Of a stretch of 64,000 bases of DNA, positions 44,256 to 56,124 are shown piece by piece. The first letter of the stretch is position 1. Each line of letters opens with the position of its first letter. Origin of the DNA: Hetaerina americana (Eukaryota > Arthropoda > Insecta > Odonata > Calopterygidae); contig JAKTNV010000064.1 in assembly GCA_022747635.1 (NCBI GenBank), positions 2,301,950-2,365,949 of the forward strand, in the 5' to 3' direction. The notes under the pieces were generated by a model. It made no database searches and had not been told where the DNA came from. It worked only from the letters and a program-made list of their open reading frames with translations. The translations under genes were made by a program, and so were the position numbers.

Positions 44256-45235
44256 AAGTTAGTCTTCCCTCATTTACACCTAGTATGGTCCCAAGTAATT
44301 CAGCAATCATCATCATTGCAAGTATTTACTATGACTTCACAATGCCATCAAGGAGACCAGTGCATACATGTCACATTCCTTTCAAAAGCTAGTTTAAGTG
44401 GCGACTTTGTTTTTGTTCTCACCACATAATGCATTAAAAAATGGCATCTAAATGTTCTTTCATAGCATCGGATGTATCACCTGTAACACTGTGTGACAAT
44501 CTTCTGCAACAGTGAAAACTTTGTCGGGCAAAATACATACACAGTGGAAGTCAATGCCTGACTTATGCAAATGAACTGGTTAACTCTTCGACACCACGCA
44601 ACACAGTAAGTACATTAGGCGGGACATCACATTTCAACAAGTGACATACCCATCACATCAGCCTACTGCATTTCTTTATTTTTAATCCATTATATTATTT
44701 TCTGATCTCTGCATGTTTAGTATCATTCAAAATAGGAACAACGTGGCTTAGTTCAATCATAACTATTATATTAATTTCAATTAACTTATTTTATTGTGTT
44801 TAAAGCATGTGAAAATTTTGACATTTTCTTACACATTCTCTGAACATTGGCTGCTTAAAATATATTCCTGAGAAATGCATAAATCGTCTTTCTAACGGTG
44901 AAAGAAGTGTTGGTGTGCCAGAGCTCTTGGAAGACCTCACTAGGGCATCACACCATTCAACGGTTTGTTTCCCTTTCCCATACCTCTTCTTGAAGCTCCA
45001 TCAATGCATATTGAAGGAAGAGAGGTCAGTCCCCGTCCCCTTTAAAATCTGCCGCTCTCATCTCAGTCGTGTCTCTATCAACACACACCTCATCATCCGA
45101 GACAACCAGATGGATCTTTCGGCCTGCAGTTTGCTTCACTTGTGCACACTGCCTTTCAATATGAAGTTGCTTACGCGGTTGGTTGGTTCGCCATGCATGG
45201 CTTCCAGAAAGTCATCTTTTCAAAACTGAAACTAC
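44256..45235. other. Intergenic; may include decayed piggyBac sequence at its right end
   Basis: AT-rich to 44880. The frame at 44915-45229 lies directly before the piggyBac cysteine-rich fragment but shows no clear transposase motif. Confidence 0.35.
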
Positions 45236-45485
45236 TTTACTTTGAAAGATACTGTTGGTGAGTGTGCTATCAGAGTGCCTGGCTGCCATTTCCCAGCTAG
45301 TTTAGTGTCTTGCTTGACAGAAGAGAATTTTATCCGGATCTCTCCCTCAAGAAAGCAACAACATCCACAAAGGAGGCCTGCCGTTTCTGCGACATATTCT
45401 GGAAGAAGAGATACTGTGTACAGCTGTGAAAACTGTTACTTGGCTTTGCTTTGAGATCTATCGCACCGAGCAAAAATTATTGAGT
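45236..45485 (+). pseudogene. piggyBac-type transposase C-terminal fragment
   Basis: Encodes VPGCHFPASL, RRPAVSATYSGRRDTVYSCE and, after a frame change near 45430, CFEIYRTEQ. This follows the order of the C-terminal cysteine-rich DNA-binding domain of piggyBac transposases (HFP block; R.C.VC...R..T.Y.C..C...LC; PCFE.YHT). Some cysteines are lost. No DDD catalytic domain was found upstream. Confidence 0.5.
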
Positions 45486-46738
45486 AAGGCCACTCATACA
45501 ACTGGTATTATCATGGCAGAATGTGTATTGACAGCATTTGACTTCACCAAGACAAGACAATCTTTGGTGCTATTACCTATACCTTATTTAATGCCTAGTA
45601 TTTCATATTAAAATATGCATTTCCAAATATTGTACTACCTAATAATCAAACAATATGCAACAGCTTCTATCCATACAAAAATTGAAAAAAATTTATTTTT
45701 GGCAGTGATAGTGGAGGAAAAAACAATTTAACCAAGGAAAATATCATATCAAATTAAGGAAATACCAGTGACAGTTTATAATATTAGAAACATACATTTT
45801 TAAAAATTAATTCTATGATTAGTTGAAAAGTTATAAATTTTTTACTAAAGATCTCAAACTGGCGATTCAGTTTAAATTTCCTATGACCAACGAGATGGGA
45901 TTCATTTAAATTACTTTGAGCTCAAAGAGTTAGTAGCCTTATCTGGGTCTTGTTTCTTAATTTAAATAAGGCAGTACATTCAAACGATCCTTTTCTTCCA
46001 CCTCTCTTCTTTAGTGACCTCAGTAACTCTATCCATCAATCTACCTGATGGCATTGATCCTTTTTAACTTCCCTCCAACACTTTTACCAAGCCCTTTCCC
46101 ATCTTTCCATTATCAGATGATACGTATAATGACCTCTTGTTGTTATTTCTGTTAAATTGTTAATTTTGTATGAAAGCATCCATATTCATATGTTGTTATA
46201 TGCGTCACTTTAAACTGGCAAGTTACTGCTGCACGTGGTTCTATTTTCAAATAAATAAATAAATTAGCCTCAAAGGCCTATTAATGCCATGTTTTTTCAA
46301 ACATGGAATTTTTTTCAAACTTAAAAACTTAACCTCTAAATTACTGGGGGAATTTAATATATAATTTGATAACAATTATTAAATTTCATAATTAAAACAT
46401 ATGAAACAAAGGGACTAAACGTGGAAGTCACTCTACCAGAAAATGTATGTGAGCATGTGGAAGCACCTCTAATAGTTGATTGATAACCAAATAAAATATT
46501 TGGAGTGGGTTCGAAATGTTCAGTCATACACCCTCAAGGACAAGAAATTCCCCCGCAGTCAGTCAACATACGTTCCCATACTAATAGGAATTTAAGTTTT
46601 GAAAGCAAATTCTTGAACAAACTGAACATCCAATGGTGAGTGTATGCATAGAAGGAATTATACAAACTAAAAGCCAAATAGAAAAATTCCACAAGGTTAA
46701 GCCAAGGAGATGAAGAAAAATGCATGTCAATCAGTACA
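45486..46738. other. Intergenic, AT-rich
   Basis: AAATAAATAAAT at about 46250-46262 could be an old SINE tail. Nothing else recognised. Confidence 0.4.
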
Positions 46739-48720
46739 CAGTTAACCCTTGCTAATCCAGACCATAAGAGGCTCTGGGTTGTCCGGATTACGCAAAAACC
46801 AGATTACCCAAAGATTTGACAGCTCTAAGCATCTCAGAGCATTTCCCATCACTATTATTTTGTGACCTTGACCACTAATGGTGTGTAATTACTTCATGTG
46901 ATAGATTAGAGTTTCGAAGATTAAAAATAGCTCATTTTAATACACAATAAACTTATTTAAATGAAATATATCACTGATTTTCACCAAAAATTAAATTTGT
47001 AGTAATTCATAAGTACTTTTGAAAAATACAACAGTAATATGCACTCAATAGTATTATTCCATTTATATTATTAAGGTACCTAATCAATCAATTCATGTAT
47101 CAGGAAAATGGCAGTGATTTTCTTTAGTTACTTTCAGTTGCTAGGGCCCAAGGCATGGTTGCTGCTGGCTTCTACCGAATACTTAAATGTTAATTAAAAA
47201 TCTGCCGTCAAAATATATTCAAGCATATGATTTGGTGATGTTGCTAAATATTTAAGACTATTAGAGCCGACATTATCTCATGTTGCCGCCACACATATTG
47301 GCTACACACACTTAGAAATTCGCATCAGATTTTAGAGAAGCTTCTACAAATGAATGTTCCCAACAGAACTGATCGCCTCTTGACAAATGAGTATCACTCT
47401 CAGAGTATTTGCTTGCATTTTTCATAATGCACAATTTTGATTGAAATGAATAATTCGGGATTTTCACATGTCGCTGTTAATTTTAAAAAAGAACTTCTAT
47501 GTCTTCCTTAGAATGTTGATTAGGTATTTTGTATCTGGTGCAAAAATGGTTAATAACCCCAGTCCATTGTAATAACCCCAATAAACTGTGCATTTGCCAA
47601 TTTCAACACGGTCGAGAGAGGTCATTCTTTCATCCTTTACAGACTTAGAGGTTGCCAATAAAACCCCATGAAAACTCTTCAGTTTGTGACAATGGATAGG
47701 ACAAGACAGAACAGAAGGATAAAAACCCCTTATTTTACATCTGGGAACTTTGGATTCACTTCACACAGCCAGCATATTTCCTGTAAAAGCACTTCTGCAC
47801 AGGACCATTTAGTCTATTTTACAAATCTGATATGCTTACTGGAAATCACACCCAAACATCAATGCTTTTTATTTTCTTCATTAATGGTTCAACGGCATCA
47901 ATACCAGGACTTGTGGTACACTTTTATCACCAATATTGAGCCCCTTTCTAAACCACCCAGGTCAACCACAACTTGCAGTCAAGTTCTCTGCATTTAAATA
48001 TTTGGCAAATTTTTTACCTTGCAGGCTAGAGTTATATATTCCTCCAAAATTAATACTTAATGCACGTACCGCCTCGGGATGGCTTACTGCTATCTTCTAC
48101 CTTCCTGCAACCTTAATAGCATTCAAACCTGTACGCCCATTTACTGTGAATCCAACTCACACCTTAGTCATCTTCTTTTTCACATCAGATAGCATTCCAG
48201 GCTGTCACAAAATCTGTACTGTACCAAATCTGCACCCAACAGAAACTTCCGCATCCTATTTCTTTAAAAAATTCACCTTGTTCAATACTCAAAGTTATAC
48301 TTTCTTTAGCACCACCAGTATTTGGTGCTACTCTCAAAATTTACTGAAGTTTTTCTACCAGAAGATCCCATAATCATTAAGTACGTATGTGAATAGTCAC
48401 AAAATAAACGACAAGAATTAGCCATCTATTTCAAATTCATGTGCTGTACATGCTAAACATTTAGTATTTAGATAACCAAATGCTTTATGTTTCAGTTATC
48501 AATACTTAACTCATAATTTAAAATGTATACTTAGAATATTAATGCAGGACTGACATATTATAATTATTTTATACTACAATTGTGAGAACTTCCAAACAAA
48601 ACATACTTCACCAAAGAGATCAGCGGTGCTGCTGCTGCCTCTCTGGAGCCCTGAATAAGCCACCTGCATGACTATAGCACCGTCACCATTAGGAGGGTCT
48701 GGATTAGTGAGGGTTTACTG
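46739..48720. mobile_element. pogo/Tigger-like TIR element, 2.0 kb
   Basis: Terminal inverted repeats of 25 bp with three mismatches: CAGTTAACCCTTGCTAATCC (46739 onward) and the complement of the sequence ending GTGAGGGTTTACTG at 48720. CAGT...ACCCT...TAATCC termini are typical of pogo/Tigger elements. A TA follows the right end (48721-48722); the left TA lies two bases out (46735-46736). Frames inside (47668-48373) show no clear transposase, so it is a decayed or non-autonomous copy. Confidence 0.65.
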
Positions 48721-50254
48721 TATTTAAAATTTAAAAAAACTAATAACTAAATGAAAATTCGCAGAAATGTGATATCACAATGCAAATAAGATTGGAGGAA
48801 ACACCAACATGTGATTATATACACACTGAGTTAGTACTATAGTTTATGTGTTGGCAAAAGATGAGAAAAAAACAATTGATTACAGCAATATTTAAATATA
48901 AGAGTAGAACTGTTATTGCGGTCATACCATTTTTAAATGACACAAACTTCAAGGAGTGACTAAAAATTCAGAATCTCGATCCACCATCCTCCCTCTCTTT
49001 CTTAAACTCGTGGCCCAGTCCACTGCCACATTTGCCACAAGAAACCTGGAAACAAATAAGCAGAGTGGTGAATGGGAAACATGATGATTTTCAACGTTCG
49101 AAAAAATCAACGATAACTTTTCAAAACAGTTCACCATATTTTGGCGAATTGTTAGCAACATTTTAGTGCTTGAGAGGGTTGGCTTGAGATTTCTGTGACC
49201 TAAAATTTTTATATCCTCTTATCAACATTGACCGATACCGGGAGAAGAATACATCATTGGCCAAATATATTCAAGGAGGAGTAGGTTTTATGCTAAACAC
49301 TAATTGTAGAGAGAAATATGCTGACTACTGGCATCAAGATGACAAAATGATGACGACAATAAAAATCAAAAACAGGCGTGTGCTAATGCAGGGGTGCACA
49401 GGCAGGCATATGCCCACCACAATCACTCACAAGAACTACAGGAACTAAGTGCAGGAGACGTTATCATCATGGAAAATGTCTAAGAAACTCTAACTGGAAA
49501 ATTTATTTGGTAAGTAAGACTTAAAGAGAGCATGAATCCTGTGGTAAATATAATTTGATAGTAACATACACCATACTTGAAAATCTGAAATGAAGATAAA
49601 GAATCTCCCTTCATCCACCCTGATGGGAAGGGAAGAAGTTAATTCTTCAGGAGTCAAGTGGCAGTCGAACGCGGGCTGAATACCACAATTGAGGCAAATT
49701 ACAGAGAGAGTGGAAGTGCCAAACGAAGAGACAGCCCTCCTCCAGGGAGCCGTGCGTGGCACATCTTAATTCACCACATCACTGGCCACTTAGTATCCCC
49801 ATTTTCATTCGCACCGACTACCTTCCCGCAAAGAAATGCCCAAAAATAAGTACTCCATCGGCAGACGTCTTATTCCAGAGCTGATGCAATTGGGTGTTAT
49901 TGATTCAACATATGTATGACATCGTGGTGTTTACAACTAAAAGATAACGACGTGATTAGAGATTTTAATGGGCTTGGAGTTCATTGAGAGTGGAAAGCAA
50001 TGTTTACATTTGAATGAATGCAGTTTACAACAATCTGTGAATTCATATTATAACCACATCTGCACATAATAATTGGAAACAATAAAGATATTCTCTTGAA
50101 TTTGCAACCACAATTTTGCTTCAAAAATTATTTTATAAAAAACGACTTACTAAACCAGCAACATTTCACACAGTAGGAGATGAGAGGAGGGGAATTCCCA
50201 GGATCTTTGCACACCTGCTGCTTCAGATTGCGCTTAGCACTCGTAGTAGTAGTA
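48721..50254. other. Intergenic, AT-rich
   Basis: No coding or repeat signal beyond short unsupported frames. Confidence 0.4.
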
Positions 50255-50850
50255 GTTTTGAGAGTTTTAGGGTGCGTCGACAGCTAAGGTCATTTTGCAC
50301 CACTCATTAAAATTAAAACTAAAATTCCTTTTTAATTAGGAATAAATAAATACGATTAAATATATAAATAAATAAATAAGTAACTGTTAAAATCAAAAGG
50401 CATTAAAATAATGAGATCAAAAACTATAGCTGCCTCATTAAACCAGTTGCCCTTAAAAAATTTAAGACTCGATTTATGAACCCAGAGTCATCCCCTAAAA
50501 TATAACTTAAGTCTCCCCTTATATTAAACATGTCTCTGGTCCTTTGGTATGTTCTACATTCTGTCAGGATATGTTTTATCGTCAGGGGTTGGAGGCACTC
50601 ATTGCAGCGGGGCTGTTCTTTTACCTCCGCAAAGAGGTACGAATGAGTGAGGGCAGAGTGCCCTATTCTCAGGCGCGTAATCATGACCTCTTCCCTCCGA
50701 ATGTTCCGGATGGAAGAGGTTCCACTGGCATCTTAGCATCAAAACTGGCCACACATTCATTCCAAATTTGTTTCCAGACATATATCTTACAATTTTTTGT
50801 GCAAAGTTTAATGATACTTCGTGCATGGTTCATAAAATGCTACCAAATAA
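50255..50850 (-). mobile_element. I-type LINE, 3' end with post-RNase H domain
   Basis: The minus-strand frame 50684-50424 encodes MITRLRIGHSALTHSYLF and CNECLQPLTIKHILTECRTY, a region downstream of RNase H in I-group LINEs. It is preceded out of frame (to about 50840) by IWNECVASFDAKMP-like sequence. A 3' UTR follows, ending with GCAAAATGACCTTAGCTGTC and TACTACTACTAC at about 50290-50242. Its tail resembles that of SINE family B. Confidence 0.75.
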
Positions 50851-51499
50851 AAACACAAGCAGCCAACTGTATGAAAATAAAAATGTTAGGTGAAATCACC
50901 GTAGAGTGATAATTGGGGGTGATTGTGGCTGATTAAGCGTGCAAATACGTACTATTGGTACACATCAGCGACTTGCATTATCCTCGAGAATGAGAAAAAG
51001 ATTGAGACAACAGATGTTTTACAGGGAGTGACAAGAATATTGACGCAGCAGTTACGTATTCTCAATGATGCTGAAAGTGACCACGTGTTCGGCAGAGTTC
51101 CAGTTCATCAGGATCAAGAAGGTGCACCGGGGATGAAGAGGAAGAAGCGGCACACCCATCAGTGTCAACAATCACACCGCAGGATTTGCATTTCAGCCAA
51201 ATCATTCTCATTTGTGTTGGAGGACTTTCTTGGGGATTTGAAGATGGCACATGGAAACACAATGCTTTTACTAGAAAACTAAGGGGTAGGAAAAGATCTT
51301 CTCTTTCTGATGATTCTGGAGTGATCATGTGGATTGAATGCATTCAATCCAGAAGAAATGCCGAACCGAGACATGAGTATTCTGGCTACCCTCTCATTCT
51401 CCGCCTTAGCTGTGCGATAGGAGGAAATTAAAGCAAAAATTCAGAAACTACGTGCACTTGTGGATGTTCAGAGTGGGAGCCAGGACAAAATCCAATCAT
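50851..51499. other. Intergenic, nothing recognised
   Basis: Overlapping frames on both strands at 50923-51431 have no recognisable motif. Confidence 0.4.
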
Positions 51500-51695
51500 C
51501 ATTATCATTGGCAACCTACCGGCAAAGGTAGGCTCTTGGATGGACACAACAACCAAATGATTACCTAGCCTTTCCAAACAAAACACAACCCAGCATCCTG
51601 CTCCAAAACAGTCTCTGTCTTCATCTCCATGAGTGTCCCCATCTCTGTGAGATGACAACGGTGGAAGCCTTGCCCTCGCCCTCAATTTTAAAGAA
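51500..51695 (-). mobile_element. RTE derivative, ends only (short)
   Basis: The 3' hairpin CCTACCGGCAAAGGTAGG (51512-51529) and CAACCAAATGATTACC are followed after about 100 bp by GATGACAACGGTGGAAGCC, matching the RTE 5' leader (GATGACGACCGCGGAAGCC at about 25573). Everything between is missing, as in the copy at 11.8-12.6 kb. Confidence 0.65.
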
Positions 51696-53402
51696 ATCAA
51701 TTTTGTAGACAGAAATTTCTCGTCGTATTAAACCTACAGAACATTACAGCCATTGTCCTTCAGAAATTTGATTTTATACCAGTGAGCAATTATTTTGGAC
51801 AATTATTTGGTCATCCATGGGAACAGACTACATATTGAAGGTAAATCTAATGCTATTATTCACAATTTTTCTTGAGTGCTTTCACTAAAGAGAACCATCG
51901 ATGATAACATAATTGAAAAGGGAAAATATGATTCCAAAAAATACATGGCATTCCAAAATCATGAACAATGAGCCAGAGTGGCCAACTGATTGTTAATGGG
52001 CATCATCTATGGGCTGATACATGCATGCGTTTGCACGCATGTATCAGATATAGCAATCACTCTCAGGGTAATCAATTTTGCATTGTGGCACTGACAGCTT
52101 TAAACAATGTAGAGCAATCTGAAAATCTTGAACATATAATTCTTAGCCATGGAAATTCCCTATTTTTTTGCAGAGGTTGCGCTTAAGCCCAGGTGTTGAC
52201 AGCTCAAATGCCAAGACCTCAAAACCAAATATAAAATTGGTTTTAACCATTAAGCTAACAGATCGGGTGGGCAAGATACAATGCGAACTTAACAAACCTC
52301 TCAAGCAAACAAAAAGGCCAATGGAAAGAAATATAAACTAGCACTTGTTGGGGCTCCAGCTCACTCGGGGCCCACACCTCTTCAGCCATCAACTCCCTCC
52401 CTCCCCACCCTCTTCCACAAACTCGCACCCATTTACCTAAGAACATCCTCCCCACCATTGCATTGGTCACTCTCTTTTCGCTAGGTACCACCAGGCTTCC
52501 CCATACTTATTTTTTCAGTAGACATTTCATTTGGCTTCCACTGTATACGTACATGACCTAACCATCCAATATAAGCGCTTGTGATTACGCCAATCACTTA
52601 GTTTGCTGCATGCCCTTCATCTGGACCAATCAAGGGTCTTCACAGCTCTCCTGCAAGTCCAAATGCTACATATTTCATTCTTGTTGACACTTCTTCAGAC
52701 CCTCCTCCTTTGTTCAGCTGGCTTATATTTGTATGGAACACAGACGTGGGCAATGACAAAGAGAGATGATTTACCAAGATGACAAGAGAGGAAGGTTTTG
52801 ATACAGAAATACATCACCAATAGTACCATTGTTGATATCAGGTTTGCATGGTTCAATTTAAAAGAAAAAAATATGGACAAGTCATGGACGAGTCAGCAGC
52901 ATGGTCATAAAGGCACTATTAGGCAAAATTGAAGCTACCTTCTTCCTTAAAATTAGATTCATGTTAAAACTAGTACATTGTGTACACATAGGGACATATC
53001 GCTCCATAATCATCCCAAAGGAGCATCTTAATCTCTCTTTATAGACAAGGTTTCAATAGTCACTCATAAAATGCACTAGAAAATTCAACATAATACACAG
53101 ACATGTAATCTATCAAGGTTGGTAATTGGCTACATAAATAAATTATGTGAATAAAAACTATGACAATGTTTAAACGGTGCTAGAGAAATGGAAACTTTGT
53201 TTATGTGAATATTTATGTCCATTCTTCAGCAGAGAAAGAAGGAATATACACCGGAGAGCAAATCAACAGCCATATATCAAGTAAAGATGACCAGAGCAGT
53301 TTCTCAAAAGCTTAAAGTCTTCCTTAAAGATACAAAGAAAGCCTTCTGATAACAGTCAATTACAATAAATGTTGAAATGAGCTACTAAGAAAGAATATTA
53401 TT
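51696..53402. other. Intergenic, nothing firm
   Basis: Contains a 34-bp hairpin at 52014-52047 (15-bp arms, one mismatch, GTTT loop). Otherwise no gene or element recognised. Confidence 0.4.
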
Positions 53403-54159
53403 GGGGACGAATGGCAACAAGGGGTTGCCATAATATTGAATTAAGAGGTAGGAAGAAGCAAAGTAAACAAAGAACAAACAACTATAGAATATTACCAGTA
53501 GAAATAAAAGCAGAACCAACAAACTTGGTCATTTTTCAGGCATACATGCCACCAAGCAACCATAAGGAGGAAGAAGTTGATAGGATATACGAACAGTTAG
53601 AGGACATAATATTGTGTGTTCCTTCAAGGAAACATTTGATAGTGATGGGGGATTGGAATGAGACGGTAGGCGAAGGGAGAGATGGTGATGAGGTGGTTGG
53701 GGGACTACGGTTTAGGTATAAGAGATGACCACGGGGAGAAAGCAATTGAGTTCGGTAGAAGACAGGGGTTAGACATCACCAACACTTGGTTTAGACACCA
53801 CAAAAGGCACAGGTATACATGGAAAATGCCAGGTAACTCAGAAAGGTATCAGTTAGATTATATTCTGGTAAGGCAAAGGTTGAAGAACAGTTTGACCAAT
53901 TCGCACAGCTTCCTGGGAGTGGATGCGGACTCTGACCACAATTCAGTTGTTATGAAATGTAAACTCCATTTCAAAAAGATAAGGTAGGGACGGCGGTTTA
54001 GGAAATGGAATGTAGAAGCATTAAATGGATTGACAAGGAAGGAGAATCGGCAGGCCGTAAAGAAAATCATGGATGATGGTAAAGAGCTGAGTACTATCGA
54101 AGAAAAATGGGAATGTATCAAGAGAGGGATATCGAAAGCTGCAAAAGAAACTATAGGAA
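53403..54159 (+). pseudogene. RTE LINE endonuclease fragment
   Basis: Plus-strand frames 53411-53728 and 53682-53987 encode IFQAYMPPSNH, VMGDWNETVGEG, then IRDDHGEKAIEFG, SERYQLDYILVRQR and DADSDHNSVVMKCKL (endonuclease C-terminal Asp/His block). A frameshift lies near 53700. The linker follows (KWNVEALNGLTRKENRQAVK, SKAAKETI) and stops abruptly at GAAACTATAGGAACCTC (54147-54163), where an oppositely oriented RTE copy begins. Confidence 0.88.
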
Positions 54160-56045
54160 CCTCTTCATCTCTGTGTACTTCCTTCCTCCCTTCATCCGGT
54201 CCAACAACCCTATCCTATTCCTGCCCCTTCCTCATTTGCCTAACATTCTCCCTTCTCAGTCTTAAACATCCCACTGCTGATCAATACGCCTTTCATCCAT
54301 TTTTCCTGCCCCTTTTTCCATTTCCATTCCATTTTTCTCCCAACAAACCCCTTCCCCCCCCCACCATACCTAGTAATTCCACATTTATTTTCTTCTCTGT
54401 CCATTTCACCTTCTCCATACTTCTCCACACCCACATTCATTAACCTCCAATCTACGTCTATCCTCCCGCTTCAGTGACCATGTTTCCACGCCATACATAA
54501 CATTCTCCGTATCAAAGTTTTAACAAGTCTTCTCTTAACATCCTCATTCAAAGTCCCTGTTATCAGCTCCCTCCTTGTAAAAGCCTCTTTGACTAGTGCA
54601 ATTCTTCTCTTTACGCCCCACTACTTTGACCATGTTGGCCCAAAACACTTCCTATGTACGTAAACTGTTTTACCTGCTCTAATTTTTGCCCTCCTATTTT
54701 AATGTTCAGCTTAGCTTAGCATAGCCTTTTTCTTTCTAGAAAATCGCATAACTTTTGTTTTATTAATATTGATTCTCATCCTATATCTGTCGCACTGAAT
54801 TTCAAATTCACTCAGCAATGCTTGCAACCTCTTGGCTGACTGACAAACTAAAGCTTGGTCATCAGCAAACCTAACTGATTTTACGAATTCGCCGCCCACT
54901 TTCATTCCTACCTCCAGTTCTTCCCAAGTCTCTTTAATCATTTCCTCCACATATACGTAGAACAGCAACGGTGATAATGGGCAACCCTGCCTTAAACCTC
55001 TTCCTAACACTGCCCATCCAGACTCCCCATTCCCCACACGCTCCAGAGCAGTCTTGAGATATGTACAGGATGCGGATTAGCCTCCTTTCCCTCCAATCTA
55101 TTCCTATTTTCTACAATATACTCATTAGTAATCACTCATGGGATATCAAACTTATTGTTTGGTAGTCCCCACATGATGTAGCCTTTCCCTTTTTCGGAAT
55201 AAGAACTAACACTGATCTCACAAAGTCTTCTGGCCAGATTCCTTCCTTAGAGATACTACGAATCAGTCCATGACTCTTCCTTCAACATTTTTCTAAACCT
55301 TTTAGTAGTTCCACAGGAATTTTGTCTACCCCCATGGCTTTATTTGATTTCATCTCCCTTAATGTCCTTTCTGTCTCATCGTCGAGTATGCTTGGACCTA
55401 AGCTATCTTTCTCTATGTCATGTTCCTTTTCTATGTCTAACCTTGTTGGCCTAAGTTCTTTACCATACAGTTCTTCTATATATTCCTTCCATCTTTCTTG
55501 GATATTTCTTGAGTCAATATTATCTCCAACTGTTAGCACAGATCCTCCCTTCTTACTTACCCATAGTGATTTAGCCATGCTGTGTAGCACCCTAATTCCA
55601 CCCCTCCTCTGCAAACTTTCCACATCCTTGCACCACATTTTCCACCATGCTTCTTTTGCTTTATTTATTACCCGCCTCAATTTATTATTTAACTCTTTGT
55701 ACTTCCTTTTGCCTAACTTGGTGTATACATTCTTCCATTTTATTCTCTTATCTATCTTTCTAATCATGTCATCCATTATCCATGGTTTCCTTGTCCTTTT
55801 CCCATTAAAGGTTCCTATAGTTTCTTGTGCGGCTTTCGATATCCCTTTCTTGATGCATTCCCATTTTTATATGATACAACTCGCTCTTTACTGTCATCCA
55901 TGATTTTCTCTACAGCCTGCTGATACTCTTTCCTTGTCAATTCCTTTCATGCTTCTACAATTCCATTTCCTAACCCTCCACCCCTGCCTTATCTTTTTGA
56001 AACTGACGTTACACTTCATAACAACTAAATTGTGGTCCGAGTCCG
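54160..56045 (-). pseudogene. RTE LINE, linker, RT and 3' UTR, inverted
   Basis: Reading from 56045 downwards: the end of the endonuclease (complement of GACTCGGACCACAATTTAG), the linker, IKSNKAMGVDKIPVELLK in the 55776-55282 frame, decayed RT blocks, RQGCPLSPLLFYVYVEEMIK and RFADDQALV (FADD at 54869-54858), then the 3' UTR. The last 100 or so bp including the terminal hairpin are missing. Several deletions and frameshifts. Confidence 0.85.
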
Positions 56046-56124
56046 CATACGGTTCTTAGTTAATATATATTAAATTTTATTTTAACAAAATTTAATATTT
56101 AAACCTGAATTGTAGAATTAGAAT

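Noticed and set aside
44915..45229. 104-residue plus-strand frame as a host exon
   Set aside because: No recognisable family; it lies just before a piggyBac fragment and is more likely decayed element sequence.
47668..48373. Two plus-strand frames inside the pogo-like element as its transposase
   Set aside because: No helix-turn-helix or DDE blocks recognised in either frame.
53403..56045. Twin-priming explanation for the inverted RTE pieces
   Set aside because: In twin priming the inverted part is the 5' segment on the upstream side and does not overlap the rest in element coordinates; here the plus piece lies beyond the 3' end and overlaps the minus piece.
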